Shown here one piece after another: positions 63,794 to 64,000 of a stretch of DNA of 64,000 bases. The position numbers and the translations under genes were made by a program. The notes under the pieces are model-generated. The model had not been told where the DNA came from. It made no database searches and saw nothing but the letters and a program-made list of their open reading frames with translations. Source of the DNA: CAWBCR01 sp963787375. GTDB taxonomy: Bacteria > Chloroflexota > Anaerolineae > Aggregatilineales > UBA3940. Location: the NCBI GenBank assembly GCA_963787375.1, contig CAWBCR010000013.1, forward strand, positions 325,199 through 389,198, given 5' to 3'. Each line of letters opens with the position of its first letter. Position 1 is the stretch's first letter.

Positions 63794-64000
63794 CTACTTG
63801 TCGCCGACCTCGATGACCACGGCCATCGCGGTATCGCCTGCCGCGCATCCGGTGAACAGGCCGTAGCCGCCGCCGCGGATGACCAGTTCCTCGATCAGTT
63901 CGATGACGGAGCGGGTGCCCATGGGCGCCTGCGGATGTCCCCAGACCAGCGAACAGCCGTAATTGTTCATGTGATCGAGATCGACGCCGGTTTGTCGGGT
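63794..64000 (-). CDS. Thiolase family protein, C-terminal part (continues beyond the window)
   Basis: Only the last 68 residues are present. NNYGCSLVWGHPQAPMGTRS contains the conserved GHP motif of thiolases, and GGGYGLFTGCAAGDTAMAVV carries the C-terminal catalytic cysteine loop with alanines in place of the second Gly. Thiolases cleave 3-oxoacyl-CoA with CoA. It is the most upstream visible gene of the operon. Confidence 0.85.
   Translation of the reverse strand, partial: TRQTGVDLDHMNNYGCSLVWGHPQAPMGTRSVIELIEELVIRGGGYGLFTGCAAGDTAMAVVIEVGDK

Noticed and set aside
61479..63866. 795-codon open frame on the plus strand opposite the acyl-CoA ligase and hydantoinase A genes
   Set aside because: It is the high-GC shadow of two well-supported minus-strand genes; it has no ribosome site and no recognisable domain.

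Overview
The window is a metagenome-type contig built from at least two genomes. Bases 1 to about 44,500 are high-GC DNA with densely packed genes on both strands. They are most consistent with a Chloroflexota (Anaerolineae-like) bacterium: Thr/Pro-linker secreted proteins, a beta-helix lipoprotein with a glycosidase-like tail, a TrpB-like enzyme next to trpS, an HrcA/CIRCE heat-shock cluster, and recurrent intergenic palindromes. The taxon is inferred from gene content only. Bases 46,030-64,000 read as an alphaproteobacterium (Hyphomicrobiales-like), with one long minus-strand catabolic operon. A frameshift-riddled SPFH/flotillin-like gene (44,271-46,030) lies between the two parts, and its 3' end runs straight into the antisense of an indolepyruvate ferredoxin oxidoreductase gene. 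The join at about 46,030 looks like an assembly chimera.

Layout of the first part: 1-5.1 kb holds a Cys-rich secreted protein (partial), an adenosine-specific kinase, a HIT protein, a CBS-ACT protein, a proline-rich zinc-ribbon protein and a CAP-LysM protein. 5.4-10.2 kb holds PspC, etfBA and a large lipoprotein. 10.5-14.4 kb holds yqeY and the pgpH-ybeY-dgkA operon. 14.6-22.6 kb holds an orphan protein, an SDR protein, a lipoprotein, a membrane protein and a PDZ/GAF hybrid sensor kinase. 22.8-30.1 kb holds CIRCE-hrcA-grpE-dnaK-dnaJ-prmA and a phosphotransferase. 30.2-32.4 kb holds infA, rpsU and an S1 protein. 32.4-35.5 kb holds a trp T-box leader with trpS and a TrpB-like gene. 35.6-44.1 kb holds an FtsX/LolD-type transporter, a MOSC protein, a second S1 protein, a phosphoribosyltransferase, a HAD phosphatase and a methyltransferase.

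Layout of the second part, in transcription order from 64,000 down: thiolase, acyl-CoA ligase, hydantoinase-like A and B subunits, acyl-CoA dehydrogenase, three-subunit molybdenum hydroxylase, class III CoA-transferase, a five-gene peptide-type ABC importer, and the 5' end of indolepyruvate ferredoxin oxidoreductase. Overlapping or nearly abutting genes suggest a single transcript. The enzyme set closely matches what is known for degradation of indole-3-acetate by ring C2 hydroxylation, ATP-dependent lactam opening, CoA transfer, beta-oxidation and thiolysis. This is the most interesting functional inference in the window.

Many conserved genes carry single-base frameshifts, several of them in homopolymers. 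They are sparse before 44.5 kb and dense in 44.5-52.2 kb and 57-61 kb, which points to uncorrected long-read errors more than real pseudogenes. Coordinates of broken genes in the second part are therefore approximate. No rRNA, tRNA, CRISPR array or transposase gene was recognised.
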